From the NCBI GenBank assembly GCA_031772625.1, contig CM062811.1:647478606-647542605 (forward strand): 64,000 bases of DNA. Direction: 5' to 3'. Under the pieces are notes generated by a model. The model did no database searches. It was not told the DNA's origin and saw nothing but the letters and a program-made list of their open reading frames with translations. Source of the stretch: Pinus tabuliformis. Taxonomy: Eukaryota > Streptophyta > Pinopsida > Pinales > Pinaceae. Positions 31,587-43,145 of this stretch are shown one piece after another. Numbering within the stretch: position 1 is the first letter of the stretch; each line of letters opens with the position of its first letter. A program made the translations under genes and the position numbers.

Positions 31587-32651
31587 CGACCCTAAGGGTG
31601 GACCCGATAGGTGAATAAGCCATATATAAGGACTTTTGAAGTCTGGAAGAACAGAGATGGGTGGGATTTTTATAGTGTTGTAGCATTTTTTGTTTTAAAG
31701 AAAAAACAATCATTTCTCACATTTAAAGGGATAACATAGGCCTAAAGACCCATTTTATCACAAAATTCAGGCCAGGAAATAACTTCTAGGAGACAGAGGC
31801 CGAGAATGATCATGGGGCATCAACAACGCAACACAGTCCAAAACAGAATCGGTCATGAAGCATCAACACTGCAGTTTGTCTAAAACAAATAGAAACATCA
31901 TGTAGCAGAAAACACTCAGTCAAAAACAACAAAACTGATTATGGGGCATCTCTGGCATGAGAGAGCTCCTAGACAGCGCATCAAACTACCTCAGTATGGT
32001 TACTCTTCTGTCAAAAGAATCAACCTTTGAGCCATGCTTTCTTAGTCAGGGCATCAAAGTTGTTGAAGAGACACAGGGATAGATTAAGACCTCTCGAGTC
32101 TCAGAAGGCTCAAGAGCATTGTAAAGAGCTATAAATATCTGAAAGAAAAATGTAATAAGGGTTCAACTTCTAGAGATTGTTGCTACTGTGTTCCTTCAAA
32201 CTTCTCATCTTCATTCTAGAAATATAAGCTTCTTTTGCTGTTATATGTTCAATGTCCATTTTCTCTTCTGTTCTAAGCTTGCACTTGATTAGGTGGTTCA
32301 TGTTTCTTTTGTGTTTAAGGCCAGATAACTGTCATCTTATCTCTGCATTGATAAACTAGATTTGTAAGTTTCTTTTACTACCTATAGCTAGCCATTCATA
32401 TATGTTTGTATATGCATCTGCCAGTATAGTTAGTATTCTCCATCTATCCATTAAATCTACAAACTATTGAACATTAGTAGTCTAAATCCTTGTATTGTTG
32501 AGGTTGTTCATGCATGTCTTGAGTGAGAATAGAGCTGAAATGGTTATCTAACTTGATCCAAACCATCATCCATTCCAATAGTTCAAAGAACAATATTGAA
32601 GATTATATGTTACCAGGCATCTTCGATCTGCAACCTAGGAGAGTCTTCTGG
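31587..32651. other. Right arm of the GTGTC-flanked compound insertion
   Basis: No gene. It has promoter/LTR-like features: TATATAAGG near 31622 and TATAAATA near 32140, followed by a T/C-rich transcribed-looking stretch. It ends ATATAATA directly before GTGTCGAT, where Tat-1 integrase resumes. Its last five bases (TAATA) are the inverse of the first five of the left arm (TATTA). Confidence 0.4.
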
Positions 32652-33372
32652 AAATATAATAGTGTCGATACAATTTTATGCAGGTGCCTCACTCATGAGG
32701 AAGCCGAGAAAGATTTGAATGAATGTCATTTAGGTGCTTGTGGTCAACACTTATTTGGGTATGCCACCGTGCAGATAATTCTCCATGCTGGTTACTTTTG
32801 GCCAACCATATTCAAATATTGCGTTATTGCTATCAGAAGTTGTCATGCATTCCAGATATATGACTGGAAAACTAGATTACCACCTACTCCATTACATCTA
32901 GTCGTTGTTGTTGGCCCATTCGCCAAATGAGGCATTGACTTTATGACATGTAACCCCACCTCGGTCGGGGGGCATGGGTGTATTATAGTCTTTGTTGACT
33001 ATTTTACCAAATGGGCTGAGGTGATGCCAACATTGAACAACAGTGGTGAAATGGCCGCTTTATTTTTCTTCAACCATGTGGTTGCCAGGTTTGGTGTACT
33101 ACAAGCCATAGTTACAGATCATGGATTGTATTTTCACAATCACATGATGGTTGAGTTGACCACCAAGTTAGTACTATCACATGATAGTTCTACTCCATAC
33201 TACCCACAAGCTAATGGACAAGTTGAGGCCATCAACAAAGTCCTTAAGCACATGTTGCAAAGGATGATTGGAGTTCATAAAAGAAATTGGCATTTAATCC
33301 TGTACTCAGCTCTGTGGGCATATCGAACCTCGGTGAGAAATGCGTCCAGATTCAGACCCTTTTAGTTGGTGT
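32652..33372 (+). pseudogene. Tat-1 segment 3: integrase core
   Basis: Reads SVDTILCRCLTHEEAE onward and aligns with Tat-2 integrase. The zinc finger has ECHLGACGQH but the last Cys is replaced (SCHAFQIY). A TGA at 32928-32930 replaces the Trp of AKWGIDF. The D-D-E residues are still visible: GIDFMTC, VTDHGLYF and NGQVEAINK. A TAG at 33363-33365 replaces the Gln of F-Q-L-V. The frame is cut by Solo-1 within the conserved segment FQLVYGLE and resumes at 37228. Confidence 0.85.
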
Positions 33373-33495
33373 TGTTAGTGTCAGTCTTTGAAACCTTCCA
33401 CCAGTGATCATTTTTCTCTTCCAAAGTGGTCTTAGGGTGTCAAAGTCAAATTGTGTCATTTTAGTGAGTTTTCAAGTAAAATTTAGTCACTAGGT

Positions 33496-33573
33496 ATGAG
33501 GTCTAGGGTTTGTTTTCACTCCTTCCAAAGTTTTATGAGGTCTAGGGTTTGTTTTCACTCCTTCCAAAGTTTT
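33496..33573 (+). repeat. 39-bp perfect tandem duplication
   Basis: Two adjacent copies of a 39-base unit starting ATGAGGTCTAGGGTTTG (33496-33534 and 33535-33573). It is recent because I see no differences between the copies. Confidence 0.9.
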
Positions 33574-34941
33574 CCAAGTGTTAGTCCATGTCACCATTCA
33601 GTTGAGTGTACCATCATTCAGAGAGTTTTCATCATCATTTCAGGTTCCAATGGGTCATTTTACACCTTGTCCGTGCTTGAGTTGTACTTGGGTAAGGCTC
33701 ATTTCCCTCTCCTAGGGTTTTGAAGGTAATTTCTCTTGGATGGTCAAATCATCAACAAAACTTGTATCCTAATTCTCATACATCTTCCCTTGTCCTTAAT
33801 GTAACTTCTTAAACACTTTCCATCACTGATATCCCTCAATTTCATCATTTTCCCACAAACCATAGCTTCTTGCTACAATTTGACAATTTTCTAGGCTAGG
33901 CTTGTGTTTTACCCTTTTGGACCCCTTCCCCTCACTCAATATTTGAAATTCCACTCTCCCTTAATTCCTACCATCCCTCCCTACTTTCCAAAATTTTCTC
34001 AAGAATTTAGAGGCCTCTTAGCCCTTTCATTTCCCTTCATTTCTACAAATCCCCTGTTCCACACATCGGGATAGGTTTTACTCAAATGATGTTTCTGAGA
34101 AAGACAAAATGAATTTGAAAAAAATGAGAGAGGTTTTTGTCGAAAATAGGCTAGGAAAGAAAAAATTCCTTCACTTTTTACACAGGTGTCATGGTTTTAG
34201 AGAAATGTCAAAAATATAGTTGCCTCAGGAGAGTTGTTGTACATCTGGAGTGACTTTGGGAAAATCAAGATTTCTCATAGATTGGTTGGCCAAATGACTT
34301 TTTTGATGAGTCAAATGATAACTAGACACAACGATATTTTCAATGCGCTATCATGAGCTCAATTTGGAGTTGAGGAAGACCTTCAAAAGTTGACTGCAAC
34401 AACACTCTACATTTACGCAGCCTCATTTTGCAAATTTTGGTCAGTCTTAGGATATTTGACTTTTGACAGGGCAAATGAACTCCAAATTGAAAAATTCAAA
34501 ATGTTTTGAAAAGTAGACTCAATAAGATTTCTAATGAGCTATCTTGCATCCAACGTTGACTCTGTAAAGGCCTCCAAAAGTGGTCTGTAAAAAGGCACTA
34601 CGCACCTATCAACTGGCACTGCGCATTGGATGGTTCCTCTCAGTGCAAAATAACATTGGCGTTGTGCACCTATTGGAGGGCGCTACACACATGTTGGAGG
34701 GAACTACACACCTATTGAACCCTCCCAAAAACTGATCCAAATCACTCCAATTTGCCTTAATTCTCCAACTTTGCCTCTTTACAAGTAAGTAACACAAATA
34801 TTCTTGTTGAAAAAGGGTTTTTTGCATTAGTCTATGGTAATTGTTTTTATCAAAAACCAAACCCTAGTTTTCACCAAAGCCTCTCATAAAATTTAAAGCT
34901 CATTCATAGATTGTTTTCATATCTCATCCATTGGTTGTCCC

Positions 34942-35232
34942 CCTAAAACCCTATTCCCTCTATCCTATTACACCCCACTCACTCTCTCCCTAAACCCTAC
35001 CCCCCATATAAACCCTATCCTACATACACCCTATTCCCACACATAATCTCTCAAAATTATACACTATTCCTAAAACCCTAAACCCCTACACACACTTCCT
35101 ATTCCCATTCCCATTCCCTCACGTACACTTCCCTAAAACCCTATTTACATACATAACCCTTTACCTTAACCCTATACCCTCAATTCTCAAAACCCTAGTC
35201 ATCCCCTTCATACCCTATTCCCTCAAACCCTA
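34942..35232 (+). repeat. Degenerate CCCTAAA-like stretch
   Basis: About 290 bases dense in AACCCTA and CCCTAT words with irregular spacing, resembling decayed plant telomere repeat (CCCTAAA). It may instead be a C-rich untranslated leader. No ordered array of exact heptamers is present. Confidence 0.4.
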
Positions 35233-35519
35233 CACTCTATCAAATCTCACTCATATCCCTATTTCCTCTCACTCATTCCCTTTATTTTGAAAATCTCTTC
35301 ATACTCATCATTCACCTACATTATCTTTCTTTCCCCACAAGCATATACAGTCAAATAAGACAATGGACAATGATTATGAGACTGGGGAAGAGACCCTTAG
35401 TGACAGTTCTAGGGAACTAAACTTGCAGTAGAGGAGACCTCACAAAGGAGGAAAGATAAACAGGGAGGAAGCCCATCAGCCTCAAAGAATTACTTGCTTG
35501 TCCCTTTGCCATCACATGT

Positions 35520-35771
35520 TTCCAGCATCAGTCTTGTTATGAGTTCTGTGAAATGGTGGAGAGGGTCAAATATCACCATGAATTAGCAAGGCTATTTGTG
35601 TCACACTTGGACAATAATGAAGTACAACTTGCTGGTGTCACTTTCACTCTGTCACCTGCCATCATTTCAGAGGCTACAAGCATCCCAAACATAGGTGAAA
35701 AATGGAACAAGGAGAAGAACAAATTAGAAATTCTTGCTGATGCCTTCTTAGCTCATCATAGCAGTGCTTGA
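35520..35771 (+). pseudogene. Fragment related to Ath-1 ORF3 N-terminal domain
   Basis: The frame reads CYEFCEMVERVKYHHELARLF then VQLAGVTFTLSPAIISEATSIP and GEKWNKEKNKLE, ending at TGA 35769-35771. It parallels the ORF3 segment PFCDKLQGYNEEVAEEF ... FRGLSLKITPQSVSRITELP. Both resemble the 'putative plant transposon protein' family (PF20167-like, from memory of its pattern). Only about 80 residues remain. Its presence inside a solo LTR means either that this LTR family once carried such an ORF or that the fragment was captured. Confidence 0.5.
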
Positions 35772-37227
35772 GGGTGCTCTGTACCAAATTTGGGGCAATT
35801 TTGAGAATTTTTTGTCATTTAAAATTTTTGAAATTAGAAAATCAGGAAAACCCAATAGGTGCGCAGCGCCACTGGCACTGCGCTTTTGATGGGGACACTC
35901 TTTTGGAAAATGGCTTGTAGATTTGGATTAAGCATCAAAAAATAAGCAAACCCATAAAGTTTGAGAAAATTTGGAGAAGATCTTGGCCACCAAAAGGGAA
36001 AAAAACACCCAAAAAATGCCCTCTCTGCCACTTTTTTGACCCACAGGAAGCAGTCTTGGGAGAATCAACTTTTGGAGGGGCAAATGACCTCCAAATCATG
36101 ATATTCAAATTGTTCCAGAAACTAGACATGTAGGGCTTTCCAACAAGCCATCTTGGGCTTGATTTGGATGAGTGTAATACCTTCAAAATGACCTTTGAAG
36201 TGGAATTGCGCATTAAATTTTTGGCCTTGCGCATTAAACTGATTTTGCCAGTTTTGCTTAAATTGCCAGATTTTTCCTAGTTTTCTTGGAAGTTGATTTT
36301 TTCCTCATTCCTTGGTAAATATATGCATGGTAAATGATGTATTTGATGTAAATATGGATGAGAAACACCTCATAGGGTAGATACATCAAGTTTCAAGTGG
36401 TTTTGATGATGAATGAATTGGTTTCCTAAATTTTAGAGGCAAGCTATTCCACTACCTACTTTTGTGTTTCTAGTTTAGATATGGTTGAAACCACTCCTCT
36501 TTTCATTGTTTTGACCCCTGATAGCTAGAATGAGTTGTTTGCTTGCCTATATTATGTAATTTTTTCAGTAATTTGTAAAGGTTGGACTTTTATGGAAGCT
36601 CTGAGCTCTATTGTATATCTCTACAACAGTTGGAAAGGAATAAAACTAGGTTTCACAACTATTTTTGTGGGATTCTTGTGATATTGAGTTTATGTATTGT
36701 TTCTTCTTTGTAATGATTTTTTCTAATGTTTTATAGGTATCCACATCTCTCTCTCTCTCTTCTAAACTAAATGAATCAAGGTGAATAGAAAAAATACACT
36801 AATTTACAGTGCTTTGTTTTGGGAATGCATTTGGTTTTCTGTGTTTTTCAACAGTTTGAAGAGGATTCATACTCCTCATGCCGTGTTCAACCCCTTAGCA
36901 GTCTAAATCTACCATATTAAGCAATTTCTAGTACATAAATCCTTTGTCTACCTCTCCCCATGGAACATGTCTATATCTCGGATTTGATTTCCCGGACCCA
37001 ACCCGCTTGCTCCATTTGATCTAGCAACCAAACCTTCAAAATCAACCAAAAAACCCTAGAGCTACTATACCTAGTCTAAAATCCATTCTTATTTCAGTCA
37101 TCTCAACTGAGATTGACAAGGAGAGAGCCCTCTCTCGACCTGGTAGGGCTAGCTACCAGGTTAAGTGTGGTTTGTGGTTATCCTAAGATTGTCTCCCTTC
37201 AACTTGAGGTCGATCTAGGCTCTAACA

Positions 37228-37636
37228 GGTGTATGGTTTGGAAGTAGTCTTACTAATTCAATGTGAAATCTCGTCTCTCAAACTCGCGATTAACCTACTA
37301 CCTGACACTTCTGAAGAAGAAGCACATTTCTTAGAATTAATCCATCTAGATGAAACCCGTCATGATACCGCAATGGCTAACAAAGCACATAAGAAACGTA
37401 TTAAGGTGCACTATAATAGAAATGTCAAGCCTTGTGTCATCTTAGAAGGTGACCTAGTCTTGCTTTACGATTAGGAGTTTGATAAACTTGGAGCAGGAAA
37501 ATTTGAACCACTATGGATGGGCCCTTATATTGTTAAGCGTGTTTTGATGAAAGGTGCCTGTGAGTTAGTGGACTATGATGGGATTCCATTGTTGCAGCCA
37601 TGAAATCGGTTGTACCTTAAACGTTACTATGCTTAG
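37228..37636 (+). pseudogene. Tat-1 segment 4a: integrase C-terminus
   Basis: Resumes at VYGLEVVLLIQCEI after the GGTGT duplication and runs to LYLKRYYA and a terminal TAG (37634-37636). It contains the barrel segment GDLVLLYD...GPYIVKRVLMKGACELVDY. Internal stops: TAG 37472-37474, where Tat-2 has Gln (YDQEND), and TGA near 37601, where Tat-2 has Arg (PRNGLYLKR). Confidence 0.87.
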
Positions 37637-37741
37637 TTAAGTGTAGTAAAACTCACTATATATGTGCTTTGATTGCATGTGTGTGTGTGTTTCTTTTAGA
37701 GTTTTTATTTGGTTAAGCAATCCACTTTGCATTTGTTGCAG

Positions 37742-38167
37742 ATGTCGAACTTTTCAAAACCATTTGTTGGTTACGCTGATGGGGCTAGTTGTAGTATGCA
37801 GAACCTATCCTCTGCAGCATGGGCCATTTTCACTCCAAGCGGTGAGTTAGTGAGTTTTAGAGGGATTTGTATTGGTTGATCAACGAACAATATCGTTGAG
37901 TATAGCGTGTTGATTGAACTTCTCTCTGATGCCATTTCACTTGGCCTACGCCAAATCATCATTAGGCTGGACTCACAAATCATTGTACTACAACTTACTA
38001 GTATTTATACCGTCCGAAACCTAGAAATTGATCACATGTTCCTTAGAGTTCATATTTTGGAAAGGTATTTTGAGTTTATTCAATATCAACATATTTCTAG
38101 AAATATAAACACATTAATTGATTCTCTAGTGAGTTCTGTGTTAAATAACCATTTGCGGCATATGTAA
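37742..38167 (+). pseudogene. Tat-1 archaeal-type RNase H downstream of integrase
   Basis: Begins with ATG at 37742, 105 bases after the integrase stop. It reads FVGYADGASCSMQNLSSAAW, STNNIVEYSVLIELL, IIRLDSQIIVLQL and NINTLIDSLVSS, which gives the four acidic residues of an RNase H fold. One TGA (37877-37879) breaks it where Tat-2 has Gln-Thr. The ATG is directly preceded by TTTGCATTTGTTGCAG, a good plant 3' splice-site sequence. Expression from a spliced RNA is therefore likely (inference). Confidence 0.85.
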
Positions 38168-38449
38168 AGTAAATATTTTCAATTCACATCATCAGTTGAA
38201 TAGGATTGCATCACATAACCATAATAAAACTCTGAAAGTAAAATAGATAGTTGTTTTAAAAGTTTTTACAAACAGTTTTCGTCCAAGACAAAAATTGGTC
38301 ATCTGCCCCAAAAACTCAAAATGTATGCAGAAAACATCCAAGTAGACTTGTGCTGCTCATGATAATAGATCAAAGCCTATGCTATCATGTGTAAAAGTCT
38401 CATCCAATGATGCGACACACCAATGGTGTAGCGCTACAGTCACATAGGC

Positions 38450-39583
38450 AACTCCTCGATCCGGAAATCCAGAATGCCTAGGGTCAAACCCTCTATGTGG
38501 TCCTGTAGTTCAGCTAGTGTCTCGCTCAATCTAAGTCTCATAGAACTCCTTTCCCAACAGGTCTCTGTGCTGGCCCACTTGCCTCTCGTTGGTGCCCCAC
38601 AGGTTGAATGGGTCCAACGTCTGCATACATAAAAAAATGATTTTGTTTAGTCTTGGAGATAATAAAAAACAAAAAAAAATGTAGAAACTTTAAAAAGAAA
38701 AAACAATTTGGTCAAACAATTTACCTATAACACTCCAATGTACTCCAACTGGTAACATCAAGTCTAGATCTCCACAAAAATCCATCCCTGAATATGGATA
38801 CTCTGCGATGGCCATATCCTTTTGATCAAGCCACTCAAAGAATGCAGGGGTAAATGTGATCAATGAATGACCAACATGCCTAGCCATAAGATCTACCCAT
38901 CTCTGCATTCGTGGATCCCTAGGTCCAGATACACCCAGTGAAACAAGTTGTGGCTACATAAGTGGAATTCTCTCCAAGGAGAAAGAAATCAGGATCGACC
39001 CATAGCCAAAGTTCTTTGTCCTTCCGCTTTTCACCTTGCTCAATTGTTCTTTCAAGGATGAAAGTACTGCCTCGCACTAGTTGAACACTTTTGGCTCTAA
39101 ACAATCTAATGCATACTTCATGTATGATTTGTTTGCAAAATTTAGTGTCGCGCTGCCAGCCAATTTGGAAATTGTAAAGAGGATCACCCTCAATGTTAAA
39201 TCACTACCATCCCTGATGTTAATATTTCCATCCCTGCTAGGCTGTGCACCTGGTTAACATAACTATTGTATGTAATCTCTCACTGATTCACCCCCTTTGG
39301 CAAATCCAAAAAGTGAGATGGGGGCACCCCGCCTCGACAGTCCGGTAAGAAAGTATATGTCATCGATGGTAATTGAGACCACTTTGTCTCTAATGTGAAA
39401 TGTCTGATCAATAGGATCCCATGAATGAACAAGGAACTACAAAAGCTTAATTTTCTACCTCAGACTAGATAATTAGAAATATTTGAGTAACCCATAATTC
39501 CTTAGGGCCTCAACCATGCCCTGGTTATTTAGAGCAATCATATCCTATTCTTCATGCTCTCGTTCCCTCCATGTAATCATCAT
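38450..39583 (-). pseudogene. Tat-1 antisense ORF, plant-mobile-domain-like, with one intron
   Basis: Runs opposite to Tat-1 gag-pol in its 3' region. From ATG 39581-39583 it reads MITWREREHEE, ALRNYGLLKYF, then IRDKVVSITIDDIYFLTGLS and RRGAPISLFGFAKGGESV. After frameshifts it continues with NFGYGSILISFFLERIP, then RWVDLMARH and PYSGMDFCGDLDLMLP. This is the layout of the plant mobile domain (PMD) proteins found in plants and in some Tat-type elements. Exon 1 ends at 38725. A GT...AG intron of 104 bases (38621-38724) is followed by exon 2 (DVGP..., later ETLAELQDHIEGL). Several stops and frameshifts show it is dead. Tat-2 has the same gene and intron. Confidence 0.8.
38621..38724 (-). other. 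Intron in the Tat-1 antisense ORF
   Basis: On the minus strand it begins GTAAATTG after ATAG and ends TTATGTATGCAG before ACGTTGGACCC. It is T-rich. Splicing joins the frame at V-I-D-V-G-P, the same position and phase as the intron at 46109-46201 in Tat-2. Confidence 0.75.
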
Positions 39584-41121
39584 TCTGATCCAATGAATAC
39601 CTGAAAATACAACCATAAGGCAAATTAGGATCCATTTCTTGCAAAAAACAAAAGAATTTTTGGGTGAAAATAGCTGAATGAAATTGGGTTTTGCGCTCAG
39701 CACAACCCAGCCTTAGGGACAGTGTGCTACAATATAGGCAACCTTCTAGGTAAGTTCACTGCAGCACACCTTTCGATGATGAAAGGGTGTGCTGATCCCA
39801 TGTTTTAAAATTGAAACCCTAGGGGCCCCGAAAACTCAAAATTTTTTCCTGAAACTAAAAATGAATGATATGAAATGAAAGAGAACAGAGATAGCTCCTA
39901 CCTGGTTTGGACGGCACGAGGAATGGTCCACTGAATCTTTGCCAATAAGTTGGTGAACTTCAAGGTAAAAGCTGCTCCAAAGCACTAAAATCAAAGGGTA
40001 AATGTGAAATGGTAAATTTGAATGGTAAAACTTGTTTTTATGTTTATTTCTTGCACATTAATCGAGTAAACATTAGTTTTTATTCATTTTATCCATGAAA
40101 CAAGTATTTTTAATCTATTTTTGATGGTGTTTTGAGCAGGTTTAACAACTGTCATGCATAATTTGACATGTTCAAATGTAAATTGAACATCTTTGACCAC
40201 AAATCAATCTTTTATCTCTTTTTCGAGCTTTGTTAAAAACAAAAAAGGAACCCCCTTGGAGTCCTCTTTAAGCTCTTTTCAGATTCTCTACATATGAAAA
40301 GATTATCGAGCGCTTGTCCTTTCCAACTCATTAAAGGATTGGAAACAATATCTCTCTTGTATTATTTTACACTTTTTCAGACTTGAGAGATTAATTTATG
40401 AAAAATAACTTTTGGAGTTTCTCTTTCGTCTCTTTTCAAACTCTCTAAACATGAAAAGGACCGAGTTATGTTTGTCGTTAAACTCATTAAAAACATCAAA
40501 TAGCAACAAACTTGTCCATCTAGACAAGACCGGGTTTCACCTTCACTCGACTCATTAAAGTATCAAATAGTGATGGATTCACCCAAAGGGTGGAATTATA
40601 CAACAAGCATATGTTATCCTCCTCAAGCTTGATAAAAATAAAGAGGTACTTTTCAGCAATGACTGGGGAAAATTGGAAAAAGGGGAAAACCACTTTATGG
40701 TAGCAAGTCGCTCTTGAACATGACACTTTCACCTCAACATCGTGACTATGTGGGTTGGGTCATTGAGCTTTATGGTTATCACACCATTGGTCTATCATAC
40801 CATCCATTACTTTGTTTTGGGTCAATGTTACCAATTCATCTTAGTGTCACCGACATGTTCAAGAAAGTCATCTAGTTCAAACTTCATCCTTTGCAATACC
40901 GTAAACCTTCACTTTCATGACCGCCATTCCTCAACCTTTTGTCGTTAGTCGATTTTCATCTCCAAAATCATTTACCTCATTTCATGTCGTTGATGTGGGA
41001 TACATCAAGGCCCTCCTATGACAAGTCGCTTCTTGTCGACATCAGCACATTATCTAAGAAGTTGACTTAGAAACACCCCTTCAGTACCTTAAGGCTTGCA
41101 TACATTAATGGCAGGTTTCTC
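39584..41121 (+). other. Tat-1 segment 4b: noncoding 3' region with decayed repeats
   Basis: No gene in the element strand. At about 40190-40680 lie several imperfect copies of a unit with CTTTTCA(T/G)A, AAAAGATT and AACTCATTAAA. The reverse complement of this stretch matches 44060-44650 in Tat-2, so it is a shared family feature. The sequence continues to TTTCTC at 41121, where NonA-1 is inserted; it resumes at 63097. Confidence 0.7.
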
Positions 41122-41742
41122 TAATCTAGGTGGATGTTGGTGGCCACCCCCCTATCACATTTGGACCCCCACGACTGTCTCTTTCAGTTTTTCAATTTCC
41201 ATAATTGTAGCACAATTTACTATTTTTAGCAGTTTTTCAGATCCTGAACTTCCGGAGCTGTTTTGAGGCCCTAAATGACGTTTTTGGGAAATCTGGGAGC
41301 AACATGGGGCCATGGATCAATGCTTCTCTTCCCAAAGTTTTAATGCTTGGATAGATCTTTCTAACGAGCTATCGTACATGTCAAATGAAGATCGGGTGCC
41401 AAAGTTACGACCTCGGGAAGTTGATGTACCAACTTACCCAAAACGGGGCCCACAATTTGGCGTTTCATCTTCTAGGGTTAGGTTTTGGGATGTTAAGGGT
41501 TTTACATTGTTTCTCAACCATAAATAGGCCTTCAAGACTCATTGTAACATAGTCCAGAGGCATGTAGCCACTACATCTCTTCTCATAGATAAGCTACCAT
41601 TGCCCTAGCTGGTTTATTTCCAATTCTGTTTGTAAGAATATTTCAATATTTTACATTAATGAAATGAAGTATTATTTCCGCTGCATCTCTGTGTTTATGG
41701 TTATCTTTGTAACTTGTTGCATTCCTGTTTAAATCCAGATCA
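41122..41742 (+). repeat. NonA-1 5' LTR
   Basis: Matches 56619-56696 plus 62548-63096 (the 3' LTR split by Chr-1). The inverted ends TGATCT/AGATCA are clear in the 3' copy; the left end here has TA for TG. It includes a plausible transcript 3' end region with AATGAAATGAAG near 41660. Confidence 0.9.
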
Positions 41743-41743
41743 G

Positions 41744-41757
41744 TGGTATCAAAGCGG
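41744..41757 (+). other. NonA-1 primer binding site (initiator tRNA-Met type)
   Basis: TGGTATCAAAGCGG lies one base after the LTR. It differs from the usual plant TGGTATCAGAGC at one base. Gag's ATG follows at 41874. Confidence 0.8.
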
Positions 41758-41879
41758 TCTGATTTTTCTCTGTTTTTCTTTGCATGTCCCTAATGAGGTC
41801 GGGATATAAGGAGTTAGGGCTTGAACTGTTTGAACCTTTGCAAGACTAGCCTCACAAATCCCGACGGCCTCCCATGGTG

Positions 41880-42932
41880 TGTCGGGTGGATAAATCGTTT
41901 TTGTGGACAAGACCGATCTCCCTAGTATCTATGGATATCTAGCGACAAGCAAACCAAACAAATTCTATCTTTCTATAAATATTGCGATTTATAAATAAAA
42001 GCCAAGAGATGTTTTAGACCCTACCTCAAATCCTGTGCCAGTTTGTGGAAGCCACGCTCTGTTTGTCCAAATGAGCTTCCTTTTAAAGAACCTGCAAACA
42101 CAAATAGGCACACATCAAATAACACCTGCATAGCCAATATAATAAACCATATTTATCATGATAATCAAGGAATTCATGAAATAAACCATAGAAGACAATC
42201 TATTGAGAAATATGAATCTGATTGTATTAACTTTAAACAAAGAAGAACTTTACAACCTTGGTGCCTTGATGCTGTACAAGCTCCTCCCAGGGTCCAACAA
42301 GAATCTCCTTTACATTGGCAAGTTTCACTCTCTTCCCAAAGAGATCAAAAGGTATGTAATCTCTCCTCTCAAGATCAATTAGGAAGTCTAAATTCCAACA
42401 ACATTTAACCTCAAAAATATTCAGCTTTCAACCTCCCCAGAAACCAGCCCAATGCCTCAATTTATAGTGCAGAGGAAGGAAGTTACTAGGTCCACCTTCA
42501 AAGGGATAGAGTCCTCCTTCAAAGGGATAAGCTCCTCTCATCAAGGGGTTAGCTCCTTTAGTTATGGGATGCATGAACCACCTAGGAGCGAACTTGCCAC
42601 CTCAAGATTCCTTCTAGAAGCGTCCAGAATTAATCCAAAGTGAGTTTTTAATAATAAACTTGCACCTTTTTTACTTTTATAGGGGTCTGCACCCTTTCCT
42701 TTAGAGACAGAGCGGGCAGGTCAGCAGGGAACATGACCAAGGGGTGCAGGACCGTAGGTAATGCTAAGAGAAAGTGTGGAACCAGAGTTTTAGGGATTTT
42801 CAAGGACTTCCTCTCATTTTTAAGGCTTTGACATGAAGAGTTGAGGTTTAATACTTGCATAGGAGGACAGTATGAGTGGTGATAGACTCACACTGACTGC
42901 AGAAAGTCATGGTGACAATATTTTGTGTAACA
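41880..42932 (-). repeat. Tat-2 3' LTR (1053 bp)
   Basis: TGTCGGGTGG...GTGTAACA on the + strand. It aligns end to end with 53584-54636. It lies next to the polypurine tract, hence the 3' LTR of this minus-strand element. Confidence 0.93.
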
Positions 42933-42946
42933 GATTGCCCCTTAAA
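42933..42946 (-). other. Tat-2 polypurine tract
   Basis: The minus strand reads TTTAAGGGGCAATC directly before the LTR start TGTTACAC. Confidence 0.75.
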
Positions 42947-43062
42947 GTGCGAAATTTGTAGTAGATGAGGATTTCATTTATCATCTATGAAGAGTGAAGT
43001 ACTTTATCATTTCGAGGATTGTCTTGTGGAGAGCCCAGTTGGAACCTGTAAAAACATTCAAT

Positions 43063-43145
<83 letters not shown>

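Larger units (their letters stand above)
33373..37227. mobile_element. Solo-1: 3.86-kb solo LTR
   Basis: Starts TGTTAG and ends CTAACA, a 6-bp inverted pair. It is flanked by exact GGTGT duplications (33368-33372 and 37228-37232) inside Tat-1 integrase. No gag-pol, primer site or second LTR lies inside, so it is best read as a very long solo LTR left by recombination between the two LTRs of an element. A non-autonomous element of another kind is the alternative. It contains a 39-bp tandem pair, a C-rich telomere-like stretch and a fragment of an ORF related to Ath-1 ORF3. Confidence 0.85.

Noticed and set aside
34942..35232. A true interstitial telomere array
   Set aside because: CCCTAAA words are scattered and irregular, with no ordered heptamer array; a C-rich LTR segment is equally likely.
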